Shown here: positions 1-6,594 of the stretch, in pieces | Numbering within the stretch: position 1 is the first letter of the stretch | How the letters are laid out: every line of letters starts with the position of its first letter | From: Gammaproteobacteria bacterium RIFCSPHIGHO2_12_FULL_37_34 | Lineage (GTDB): Bacteria; Pseudomonadota; Gammaproteobacteria; DSM-16500 | Direction: 5' to 3' | Length of the DNA: 6,826 bases | Assembly: GCA_001801495.1 (NCBI GenBank) | Contig: MGXW01000048.1 | Span: forward strand, 1-6,826 | The notes under the pieces: generated by a model | Told to the model about the DNA's origin: nothing | The model's input: the letters and a program-made list of their open reading frames with translations, nothing else | Database searches by the model: none | Translations under genes and position numbers: made by a program

Positions 1-1529
1 ATTGCTTTTTGCCAAGCAATTGCTGTCTCTACTGTATCGCAAGGACGCCAAATAGATAGGCCTGGCATAAGGCGTAAACCAGGCAATTGCTCCACGGGTT
101 GATGGGTGGGACCATCTTCACCTAAGCCAATTGAATCATGCGTATACACAAAAATGACCCGCTGCTGCATGATAGCAGCAAGCCGGATAGCATTACGCGC
201 ATAGTCAGAAAAAGTTAAAAATGTTCCGCCAAAAGGAATGATGCCTTTATATAAAGCTATGCCATTCATGATCCCTGACATACCAAATTCACGTACACCG
301 TAATGAATATAGCGACCTTCTGCTAATTCATTTGAAAAAACGCTCATTCCTCGCCAATTTGTACAATTGGATTCTGTTAAATCTGCTGATCCTCCCATCA
401 TTTCGGGCAAATGATTCGCATATTCATCCAGGCAAATTTGTGAGGCTTTACGTGTAGCAATAGATTGTTTTTTTTCATACATGACTTGCAACAATGTATG
501 AGATATCAATTGCCAATCATCTGGCAACTGCCCTTCCATGCGACGCAATAATTCTTGAGCTAATTTAGGATAGTGATGTTGATAACGCTCGAATAATGCT
601 TGCCAAGCTTGTTCTAATGCTTTGCCTTTTTCTCGCGCATCCCATGATTCATATATTTCTTTAGGAATAACAAATGGTACGTGCGGCCATTTGAGATGCG
701 TTCGTACTGCATCCACTTCAACATCACCCAATGCTGCACCATGTGTCCCTGCTGTTCCTGCAAGATGAGGCGAACCCCAACCAATCATTGTTTTGCAACA
801 AATAATAGAAGGTTGATCAATAACTGCTTGCGCTGCGAGAATAGCTTGTCGAATCGCTTCACTATCGTGTCCATTAACGTGAGGTGCCACATGCCAACCA
901 TAGCTTTCAAAACGTAATGGCGTATGATCACGAAACCAACCGCAAACATTACCATCAATAGAAATACCATTATCATCGTAAAATACAATAAGCTTGCCCA
1001 ATCCCAACGTGCCTGCTAATGAGCAAACTTCATGAGAAATACCTTCCATCAAATCACCATCGCCAATAAAACAATAAATAAAATGATTGATGATAGAAAA
1101 ATCAGGGCGATTAAATATAGCTGCTAAATGTTTTGATGCTATCGCCATACCTACTGCATTAGCCAAACCCTGCCCTAGCGGCCCGGTCGTTGTCTCCACA
1201 CCAGGTGTATCACCCAACTCCGGATGGCCAGGTGTTTTAGAATGTAGCTGTCGAAATTGTTTGATATCATCGATAGATAGGTGATAGCCAGTTAAATGCA
1301 ATAATGCATATTGCAACATGCAACCATGGCCATTAGAAAGAATAAAACGATCACGATTCATCCAATGCGGATTATCAGGATGATGTTGAAGAAAATCATG
1401 CCATAACACTTCGGCAATATCAGCCATTCCCATAGGCATGCCAGGATGCCCGGAATTTGCTTTTTGTACAGCATCCATACTCAAAAAACGAATAGCATCA
1501 GCACGATCACGGCGCGTTAATTGCGACAT
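1..1529 (-). CDS. tkt: Transketolase, N-terminal 509 residues (3' end off the window)
   Basis: Cytosolic thiamine-diphosphate enzyme that moves two-carbon ketol units between sugar phosphates in the non-oxidative pentose phosphate pathway. The reading frame is open from the ATG at 1529 to the left edge, without a stop or frameshift. Family motifs appear in order: SGHPG (His28), SNGHG (His68), TPGHP (His102), the ThDP/metal motif GDG at 156-158 with Asn187 in YDDNG, THGAALG (His263), the catalytic glutamate in VREFGM (Glu414), and YTHDSIGLGEDGPTHQP (His464, His476). The PP domain and most of the Pyr domain are therefore present. The E. coli enzyme has about 663 residues, so roughly 150, mainly the C-terminal domain, are missing only because the window ends. 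The start is supported by an AGAGGA ribosome binding site six bases upstream and by the family-like N-terminus (ADAIRFLSMDAVQKANSGHPG region). Identification is very secure. Confidence 0.97.
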   Translation of the reverse strand, partial: MSQLTRRDRADAIRFLSMDAVQKANSGHPGMPMGMADIAEVLWHDFLQHHPDNPHWMNRDRFILSNGHGCMLQYALLHLTGYHLSIDDIKQFRQLHSKTPGHPELGDTPGVETTTGPLGQGLANAVGMAIASKHLAAIFNRPDFSIINHFIYCFIGDGDLMEGISHEVCSLAGTLGLGKLIVFYDDNGISIDGNVCGWFRDHTPLRFESYGWHVAPHVNGHDSEAIRQAILAAQAVIDQPSIICCKTMIGWGSPHLAGTAGTHGAALGDVEVDAVRTHLKWPHVPFVIPKEIYESWDAREKGKALEQAWQALFERYQHHYPKLAQELLRRMEGQLPDDWQLISHTLLQVMYEKKQSIATRKASQICLDEYANHLPEMMGGSADLTESNCTNWRGMSVFSNELAEGRYIHYGVREFGMSGIMNGIALYKGIIPFGGTFLTFSDYARNAIRLAAIMQQRVIFVYTHDSIGLGEDGPTHQPVEQLPGLRLMPGLSIWRPCDTVETAIAWQKA

Positions 1530-1535
1530 TGCATG

Positions 1536-1541
1536 TCCTCT
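1536..1541 (-). promoter_or_regulatory. Ribosome binding site of tkt
   Basis: On the minus strand the sequence reads AGAGGA, six bases before the ATG at 1529. This is a good Shine-Dalgarno match. It fixes the tkt start and argues against the out-of-frame ATG five bases upstream (1534-1532). Confidence 0.75.
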
Positions 1542-1570
1542 TTGAGACAAAACAGTACAAGCTTGAATGC

Positions 1571-1607
1571 GCATCTTAACTGATTTTGAGGGATCGGGGA
1601 AAGATGC
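1571..1607. repeat. Inverted repeat in the tkt leader (7-bp arms)
   Basis: GCATCTT at 1571-1577 and AAGATGC at 1601-1607 are perfect reverse complements separated by 23 bases. The repeat lies between the sulfatase-like gene and tkt, ending about 42 bases upstream of the tkt start. It has no T-run on either side, so it is not an intrinsic terminator. It could be a binding site for a dimeric regulator, an mRNA stem in the tkt 5' leader, or chance: 7-bp arms with a 23-base loop are not rare in AT-rich DNA. Confidence 0.3.
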
Positions 1608-1677
1608 TGTCGTTCATTAAATAAATCAATCTCTTACAAACGCGAGTATCATTTATAGCCGCGGGGAATACATTTAA

Positions 1678-3816
1678 TCATACTATCTCATCCCCATAAA
1701 ATCCTTTCAATTTTAATTTAAGCTCGGCAATCGGTGCTCTTTGTACTAACGGTAAAGTCATATCCATTGTCCAAGCACCTGATTTTAAATCAACCAATAC
1801 GTAATAAGGTTTCATCCATTTCATTGTTGGTATAAGTTTGGTGGAAAAAGACAAATGACTAAACGTTGTTTGTATGGTTCTCGGATAATAAACCAACATC
1901 CAATTACCTTGCAAAATAGCACGCTGTTTTGCTTGTATAATATATTTTTCATTGTTTGGATTAATAAATAACAAACCATTTTGTGCATTTACTTGATACA
2001 CATTTAATTTGCGTTGCACCACTTTTTCGATATGAATGTCATCCGTTTCAATTTCAGATAATGTATCACCCGTTTCAATAAAAAAGAATCGCTTACGTAA
2101 TGAGTGTAGAGAAGTATCTTGTGTAGAAAACGCAGAAATGAATGATAAACCATCTGCGTTCTCAAGTGGAGGTAATTTTAAATAATCTAAAATGGTTGGC
2201 GCAATATCCATGAGGAGAGTAAAACTTTTTATTTCATGCGGCATGCTATTCGTTGATTTCAATGCTAATACTATTTGATATTGTTTAAGACTGAGCACAT
2301 CGGTTGCCTGCCCATAAGATGTTTCCATCGTGTAATCATGTTTAAAATCAAGGCTGTCATGAGGCGCAGCACTTAATCTCGCCATTGTTATTTTTTTTGT
2401 TTGTTGTAGATCACCCACATAATTCTTTTTTTCAATGAAACGATCATGAGGCAATCCTAATGTTGTTCCATGATCTGAAAGTAATACAATGAAGCTATGA
2501 TCAAGTATCTTATTTTTTTTCAATATATGAAGCAAATCACCCAATTGTCGATCGATCGCCTCCACACTGCTAGTATATCGTTCGGGCATAATGAAATGGA
2601 TAGGTTGATTATCGCCTGCCCATGTGAACGGCCAATGACTCAAACACAAATGAATAGCCAAAAATAAAGGTTGATGGACTTGTTTCAATGCATAATCAAC
2701 AAGCTGCAAAAAATCATTTGGATTATAGGTTACACTAGCAGCACGATTTGCATATTGATATGGAAATAAAAATCGTGCAATAGGCAATTTAAGAAGCAAA
2801 TTACTCATTGGAAAATCAGTTAGCCCTCCTAATAAAAAATCATTTATACCCATGCTTGGTCCAATCACCTGATCAAATCCATATTCTTTTGTGATATTGC
2901 TAAAGCGTTTTTCATCGGTTGCATAAATGGTTTCATAACCAGCTTGTTGCAAACGTTTGGCGAGTGTATCTTTAATCGCTAACTGACGAATATCGACTAA
3001 ATTATTGCGCGCACCAGTATGTTTTGGATATTTCCCAGTTAGAATACTCACCCACGCTGGAAATGTTCTTGCTAGTGGCGTGTAAGCTTGAGTAACTGTA
3101 ACCCCTGTTTGTAAAAAATGATCGATGTTTGGTGTGTGAATAGTAGGATGACCAAAATAGCCAGTGAAATCGGGGCGCAATGAATCTAACCCAATCATAA
3201 TAATGTTTGGTTTCGTTTGATGATAGGGTGCTCGCACTGTGAATAATAAAAAATAGTTATAAAACCATACGATTCCCACAACCAACCCAAATAATAAAAA
3301 AATGCCTCCAAAAAACAGATGGCGTTTATAGTAAAAATAATTGATATAAGCTAATAACGTTGCAGTAGTTAAAATGATTAATAAAACAATTAAAATAAAA
3401 TGATTGCTTTTATTGAGCCATAAAGAGTAATAAAATGGCTCTGCGAAAAACGATCCTGGGAAATAATGAAAGTTTAAACTAAGCATTGCTATCATGCCAA
3501 CCACCCAAAAAATAATTCCCAAACCATATGTGACAATGTTCGATAGTTTAAATAATTCACCATTTGATATGGTAATAAATACTAACCAGCTCGCCCATAA
3601 ACAATAAGCAATCAACTGAATGAAAATAAATAAGAGAATAGGGAAGAAAACAACTGGATAACTGATTGCTTGCAACAGTGAACTATTCACCAGTGAATCA
3701 ACCAATTCAGTAACGTTGTAATGAATCATGAAAAAAGATAATTGAGCAAGAATAAATAAAATAGTGAGACACTGTTGCATACAAATAAGGCGGCGCGATG
3801 AATGAATAGATGACAT
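1678..3816 (-). CDS. Membrane-anchored sulfatase-fold phospho-transferase/hydrolase with Thr nucleophile
   Basis: A 712-residue protein of the alkaline phosphatase/sulfatase superfamily; substrate unknown. The first 200 residues contain five probable membrane segments (about 16-34, 52-80, 94-115, 139-158 and 168-192), leaving the catalytic domain in the periplasm. From residue 203 the sulfatase fold is clear: NIIMIGLDSLRPD with metal ligand Asp211, then TFPAWVSILTGKYP with Thr251 where sulfatases have Cys or Ser, SHWPF at 393-397, VEAIDRQLGDLL at 418-429, LLSDHG with Asp448-His449, and DIAPTILDYLKLPP at 537-550. Cys/Ser is needed for formylglycine, so Thr251 with a TFP motif points to phosphodiesterase, phosphoethanolamine- or glycerophosphate-transferase chemistry. 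The tail of about 110 residues after 600 is not recognised. The start has a weak GGGA ribosome binding site six bases upstream; Met13 is a less likely alternative. It lies divergent to metK. The fold is secure; the exact reaction is not. Confidence 0.85.
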   Translation of the reverse strand: MSSIHSSRRLICMQQCLTILFILAQLSFFMIHYNVTELVDSLVNSSLLQAISYPVVFFPILLFIFIQLIAYCLWASWLVFITISNGELFKLSNIVTYGLGIIFWVVGMIAMLSLNFHYFPGSFFAEPFYYSLWLNKSNHFILIVLLIILTTATLLAYINYFYYKRHLFFGGIFLLFGLVVGIVWFYNYFLLFTVRAPYHQTKPNIIMIGLDSLRPDFTGYFGHPTIHTPNIDHFLQTGVTVTQAYTPLARTFPAWVSILTGKYPKHTGARNNLVDIRQLAIKDTLAKRLQQAGYETIYATDEKRFSNITKEYGFDQVIGPSMGINDFLLGGLTDFPMSNLLLKLPIARFLFPYQYANRAASVTYNPNDFLQLVDYALKQVHQPLFLAIHLCLSHWPFTWAGDNQPIHFIMPERYTSSVEAIDRQLGDLLHILKKNKILDHSFIVLLSDHGTTLGLPHDRFIEKKNYVGDLQQTKKITMARLSAAPHDSLDFKHDYTMETSYGQATDVLSLKQYQIVLALKSTNSMPHEIKSFTLLMDIAPTILDYLKLPPLENADGLSFISAFSTQDTSLHSLRKRFFFIETGDTLSEIETDDIHIEKVVQRKLNVYQVNAQNGLLFINPNNEKYIIQAKQRAILQGNWMLVYYPRTIQTTFSHLSFSTKLIPTMKWMKPYYVLVDLKSGAWTMDMTLPLVQRAPIAELKLKLKGFYGDEIV

Positions 3817-3878
3817 ATGCTTTCCCGAACAACCATCTATATGTTATGATGAATAAAATCTTACCTTGACCAATCAGC
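3817..3878. promoter_or_regulatory. Divergent promoter region between sulfatase-like gene and metK
   Basis: Only 62 bases separate the two start codons, so promoters for both directions must overlap here or extend into the coding ends. For metK the best -10 candidate is TATGAT at 3845-3850. The corresponding -35 (around 3821-3827, TTTCCCG) is poor. No clear -10/-35 pair is seen for the minus strand. The spacer is too short for a SAM riboswitch ahead of metK, and no such structure is visible. Confidence 0.45.
3845..3850 (+). promoter_or_regulatory. Candidate -10 box of metK
   Basis: TATGAT matches the TATAAT consensus at five of six positions and lies 28 bases before the metK ATG. Transcription would begin near 3857, giving a leader of about 20 bases. 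The -35 match is weak, so the call is tentative. Confidence 0.35.
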
Positions 3879-5039
3879 ATGCAACAAGACGAATTTTTAT
3901 TCACATCCGAATCGGTTTCAGAAGGCCATCCTGACAAAATCGCCGATCAAATTTCTGATGCGATTCTTGATGATATCTTAAAACGTGATAAACATGCACG
4001 AGTCGCTTGTGAAACCATGGTAAAAACCGGTATGGTTTTTGTAGGCGGAGAAATTTCCACTCATACTTGGACCGATATTGAACAAATTGCACGCGGCGTT
4101 ATTCGTCATATCGGTTATACGAGTTCCGAGGTAGGATTTGACGCCGATTCTTGCGCAATCATTACAGCCATTGGCAAACAATCCCCTGATATTGCAATCG
4201 GTGTTGATAACAAATTGCAAGAAAACCAGGGTGCCGGGGATCAAGGTTTAATGTTTGGTTATGCAAGCAATGAAACGGATGTGCTAATGCCTGCGCCAAT
4301 TGTCTATGCACATAAATTAATGAAACGTCAAGCACAGTTACGTAAAGAAAATGTGTTACCTTGGTTACGGCCAGATGCAAAATCACAAGTTACTTTTCAT
4401 TATATCAATCACAAACCAGCTGCTGTCAGTAGCGTGGTGTTATCTACACAACATCATCCTGATATCACTTATACTCATCTTGTTGAAGCGGTAATCGAAG
4501 AAATAATTAAACCTGTTTTTCCCGAAAAGTGGTTAAAACAAACTAAATTTCTTGTGAATCCTACCGGTCGATTTGTCATCGGTGGCCCACAAGGTGATTG
4601 CGGTTTAACCGGACGCAAAATTATTGTGGACACCTATGGCGGTATGGCGCGTCATGGTGGTGGTTGCTTTTCTGGCAAAGATCCTTCTAAAGTGGATCGC
4701 TCTGCTGCTTACGCCGCACGTTATGTCGCTAAAAATATTGTGGCAGCAGGACTTGCTGATCGTTGCGAAGTTCAACTTTCTTATGCTATCGGTCTTGCCA
4801 AACCTACTTCTATGTATGTCAACACGTTTGGTACAAGTAATATCTCTAATCAAAAAATAATTCAATTGATAGAACATCATTTCGATTTGCGGCCACACAA
4901 TATCATTCACCTGTTGCAATTGCTACAACCCATCTATCTTCCAACAGCTACCTACGGTCATTTTGGTCGGGATGATTTAAATTTAAGCTGGGAAATCACT
5001 GATAAAGCAGAATTATTAAGCGATGCCGCAAAAAAATAG
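3879..5039 (+). CDS. metK: S-adenosylmethionine synthetase (methionine adenosyltransferase)
   Basis: Cytosolic enzyme that makes S-adenosylmethionine, the general methyl donor, from methionine and ATP. All family signatures are present: FTSESVSEGHPDK (His17, Asp19), GAGDQGLMFGYA at 118-129, GRFVIGGP followed by GDCGLTGRKIIVDTYGG up to 255, and GGGCFSGKDP at 260-269, followed by KVDRSAAYAARYVAKN. The cysteine in GGGCFSGKDP replaces the usual alanine and is tolerated in the family. At 386 residues it is full length (E. coli MetK has 384) and it ends in the usual DKAELLSDAA-type tail. An in-frame stop lies at 3867-3869, so the ATG at 3879 is the first possible start and matches the family N-terminus. 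There is no recognisable Shine-Dalgarno sequence. The 3' end overlaps the next gene by 17 bases. Confidence 0.98.
   Translation: MQQDEFLFTSESVSEGHPDKIADQISDAILDDILKRDKHARVACETMVKTGMVFVGGEISTHTWTDIEQIARGVIRHIGYTSSEVGFDADSCAIITAIGKQSPDIAIGVDNKLQENQGAGDQGLMFGYASNETDVLMPAPIVYAHKLMKRQAQLRKENVLPWLRPDAKSQVTFHYINHKPAAVSSVVLSTQHHPDITYTHLVEAVIEEIIKPVFPEKWLKQTKFLVNPTGRFVIGGPQGDCGLTGRKIIVDTYGGMARHGGGCFSGKDPSKVDRSAAYAARYVAKNIVAAGLADRCEVQLSYAIGLAKPTSMYVNTFGTSNISNQKIIQLIEHHFDLRPHNIIHLLQLLQPIYLPTATYGHFGRDDLNLSWEITDKAELLSDAAKK
5023..5039 (+). other. 17-base metK / GT-C gene overlap with an A7 run
   Basis: The ATG of the GT-C gene lies five codons before the metK stop codon, in the +1 frame relative to metK. 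Seven adenines (5030-5036) sit directly before the metK TAG. Such an overlap normally gives translational coupling by re-initiation. The homopolymer also makes ribosomal or polymerase slippage conceivable. Confidence 0.8.
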
Positions 5040-6594
5040 CTTTTTCATCATAGCGCTTATTATTATTTATGTTGCAGCGTGGATCATTCAATCTACCTTG
5101 CTTTTTAATTGGGATATCAGCTGGGGATTATATGAGGCTGATCGCTTACTTGCTGGTGGCAACTATGCTAAAGATTTTTTTGAACCATCACCCCCCATGT
5201 TTTTATATCTTTATTCTATACCAGTTGCCTTTTCTCATATTTTTGTAATACCTCTTACATTAGCATTTAGATTATTTATTTTTGGGCTTGCAAGTACTTC
5301 TCTTTTTATTTGCTACAAACTCCTATCTTCGTCTCGCAATATACTTACCAAGCCTTTCTATCTTAAATTATTTCTACTCACACTTGCTGTCACTTTTCTT
5401 GCTCTGCCTTTACCTACTGACTTTGGTCAACGGGAACATATTTTTTTCATTTTGATCATGCCATATCTGCTATTAGTATTTAATAGATTATTAGATCGAG
5501 AACCATCGGTTAGATTTTCTTATACTCTCAAAAACATTCTGATTGGATTATTAGCTGGCATTGGTTTGGCAATTAAACCATTCTTCCCCATGACACTTAT
5601 CGTGATAGAAGTGTACTATGCTTATCGCAAAAAAAGTTGGCTTGCCTGGTTACGACCAGAAACAATCGCTATCCTGTTATTATTTGCAATATATATATTA
5701 ATTATTTTTTTATTTCATCGAAATTATATTACAATTATCGCACCGCTTATCATGCGCTATCATTATCAAAGTTATCATTTTTCATGGTTGATGATTTTCT
5801 CTAACCAAGCTTTACTTTTTTGTAGTTTGATATTTTTATTTTATTTTACTCAATGGCAAAGTTTTTCGAACTCAAAAGAAATTAGCTTACTTATAAATAT
5901 TTTATTCTTCTCTTTATTAAGTTTTTTATTACTTTATATTATTCAACGCTCGCCTTGGGAGTATCATTTATTTCCCGCTTATTCTACAGCTATTTTATTG
6001 GCTGTTTTGTTATTTACTATTGCAAAACATATCGGCAAACAGCGAGTGAAAATTGATATCATACAAAATGTTAGCTTTATCATTTTTGCTGCTTTAATTT
6101 TCTCATTTCCTATTTGGTATTCTTATGGATGCATGACCGCTTTTTTGGCGTACAAACAAACCACAAAAAACCTACCAACCATACTTCCCGAGCTCATACA
6201 GCAGCCCGTTTATTTTTTATCAACCACCATGCCACCTACCTTTGCTATCATTGAACTGCTCCAAGCTAAGCCTGTCTCACAATTTGCTCATTTTGCTTGG
6301 TTAGCAGGCATGTTTAAACAGCCGATAAAAAATGAAAAACAGTATCAACAATTAAACCAAGATAAATTATTTATTGTTAATAATGTGACTAAGGAGCTCG
6401 CGACTTACAAACCTTTATTTATATTTGTAGATGTGCAAAAAAACAAACCTTACTTTGATGGTATAACCTTTGAGTATCTTAAGGAATTTTCCAACTATCC
6501 AAAATTTAACCTAGCCTGGCATGCTTATCGTTATTATGCGACAATTGAAAAAGTTGACGCCTATAAATTTGCCATTTATAAGAGGATACAATAA
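5023..6594 (+). CDS. Probable GT-C fold membrane glycosyltransferase
   Basis: A 523-residue polytopic inner-membrane protein, hydrophobic over its first 370 residues (about nine to eleven segments), with a C-terminal part of about 150 residues that is probably extracytoplasmic. The first loop, residues 29-60, is rich in acidic residues (WD at 30-31, E38, D40, D51, E54) and ends in EPSPPMFLYLY. This resembles the catalytic loop of GT-C enzymes, such as protein mannosyltransferase and ArnT relatives, that use lipid-linked sugars. Further family-like motifs are DFGQREH at 133-139, the KPFFP segment at 185-189, and SPWEYHLFPAY at 310-320, recalling the WxYHxxP element of these proteins. Sugar and acceptor cannot be read from sequence. 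It starts inside metK, out of frame and without a good ribosome binding site, suggesting translational coupling. By eye it is more AT-rich than metK, partly because of the Phe/Ile/Leu codons of membrane segments. An O-antigen ligase- or polymerase-like role is less likely. Confidence 0.7.
   Translation: MPQKNSFFIIALIIIYVAAWIIQSTLLFNWDISWGLYEADRLLAGGNYAKDFFEPSPPMFLYLYSIPVAFSHIFVIPLTLAFRLFIFGLASTSLFICYKLLSSSRNILTKPFYLKLFLLTLAVTFLALPLPTDFGQREHIFFILIMPYLLLVFNRLLDREPSVRFSYTLKNILIGLLAGIGLAIKPFFPMTLIVIEVYYAYRKKSWLAWLRPETIAILLLFAIYILIIFLFHRNYITIIAPLIMRYHYQSYHFSWLMIFSNQALLFCSLIFLFYFTQWQSFSNSKEISLLINILFFSLLSFLLLYIIQRSPWEYHLFPAYSTAILLAVLLFTIAKHIGKQRVKIDIIQNVSFIIFAALIFSFPIWYSYGCMTAFLAYKQTTKNLPTILPELIQQPVYFLSTTMPPTFAIIELLQAKPVSQFAHFAWLAGMFKQPIKNEKQYQQLNQDKLFIVNNVTKELATYKPLFIFVDVQKNKPYFDGITFEYLKEFSNYPKFNLAWHAYRYYATIEKVDAYKFAIYKRIQ
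6580..6585 (+). promoter_or_regulatory. Ribosome binding site of the exported-protein gene
   Basis: AAGAGG (followed by A) lies in the last codons of the GT-C gene, about eight bases before the ATG at 6594. It supports that start and shows that the downstream gene can be initiated independently as well as by coupling over the TAATG junction. Confidence 0.65.

Larger units (their letters stand above)
1530..1677 (-). other. Intergenic region between the sulfatase-like gene and tkt
   Basis: This 148-base gap precedes tkt on the minus strand. It contains the tkt ribosome binding site, the inverted repeat, and a possible -10 box TATAAA (plus 1652-1657, minus strand) with no convincing -35. No GC-rich hairpin with a T-tract follows the sulfatase-like stop at 1678, so read-through into tkt cannot be excluded. 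No credible small gene is present; the longest ATG-initiated frame noted here is 13 codons with no ribosome binding site. Confidence 0.5.

Noticed and set aside
785..988. Open frame of 67 codons on the minus strand within tkt
   Set aside because: It lies inside the well-supported transketolase frame, has no family resemblance and no ribosome binding site; it is a shadow frame.
1576..1617. 13-codon minus-strand frame in the tkt leader, possible leader peptide
   Set aside because: It has no Shine-Dalgarno site, no run of regulatory codons and no attenuator-like terminator downstream.
1660..1680. Intrinsic terminator after the sulfatase-like gene
   Set aside because: There is only a short CCGCGG palindrome with no stable stem and no T-tract on the minus strand.
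3817..3878. SAM riboswitch ahead of metK
   Set aside because: The spacer of 62 bases is too short for known SAM-I to SAM-IV structures, with no terminator and no matching stems.
4605..4919. Antisense frame of 104 codons inside metK
   Set aside because: It covers the conserved MetK core on the opposite strand; its residues follow from MetK codon use and show no domain of their own.
5023..6594. Recent horizontal transfer of the GT-C gene because of its low GC
   Set aside because: Much of the AT richness follows from Phe, Ile and Leu codons in membrane segments, and the gene is fused by overlap to native metK; there are no flanking mobile elements or repeats.
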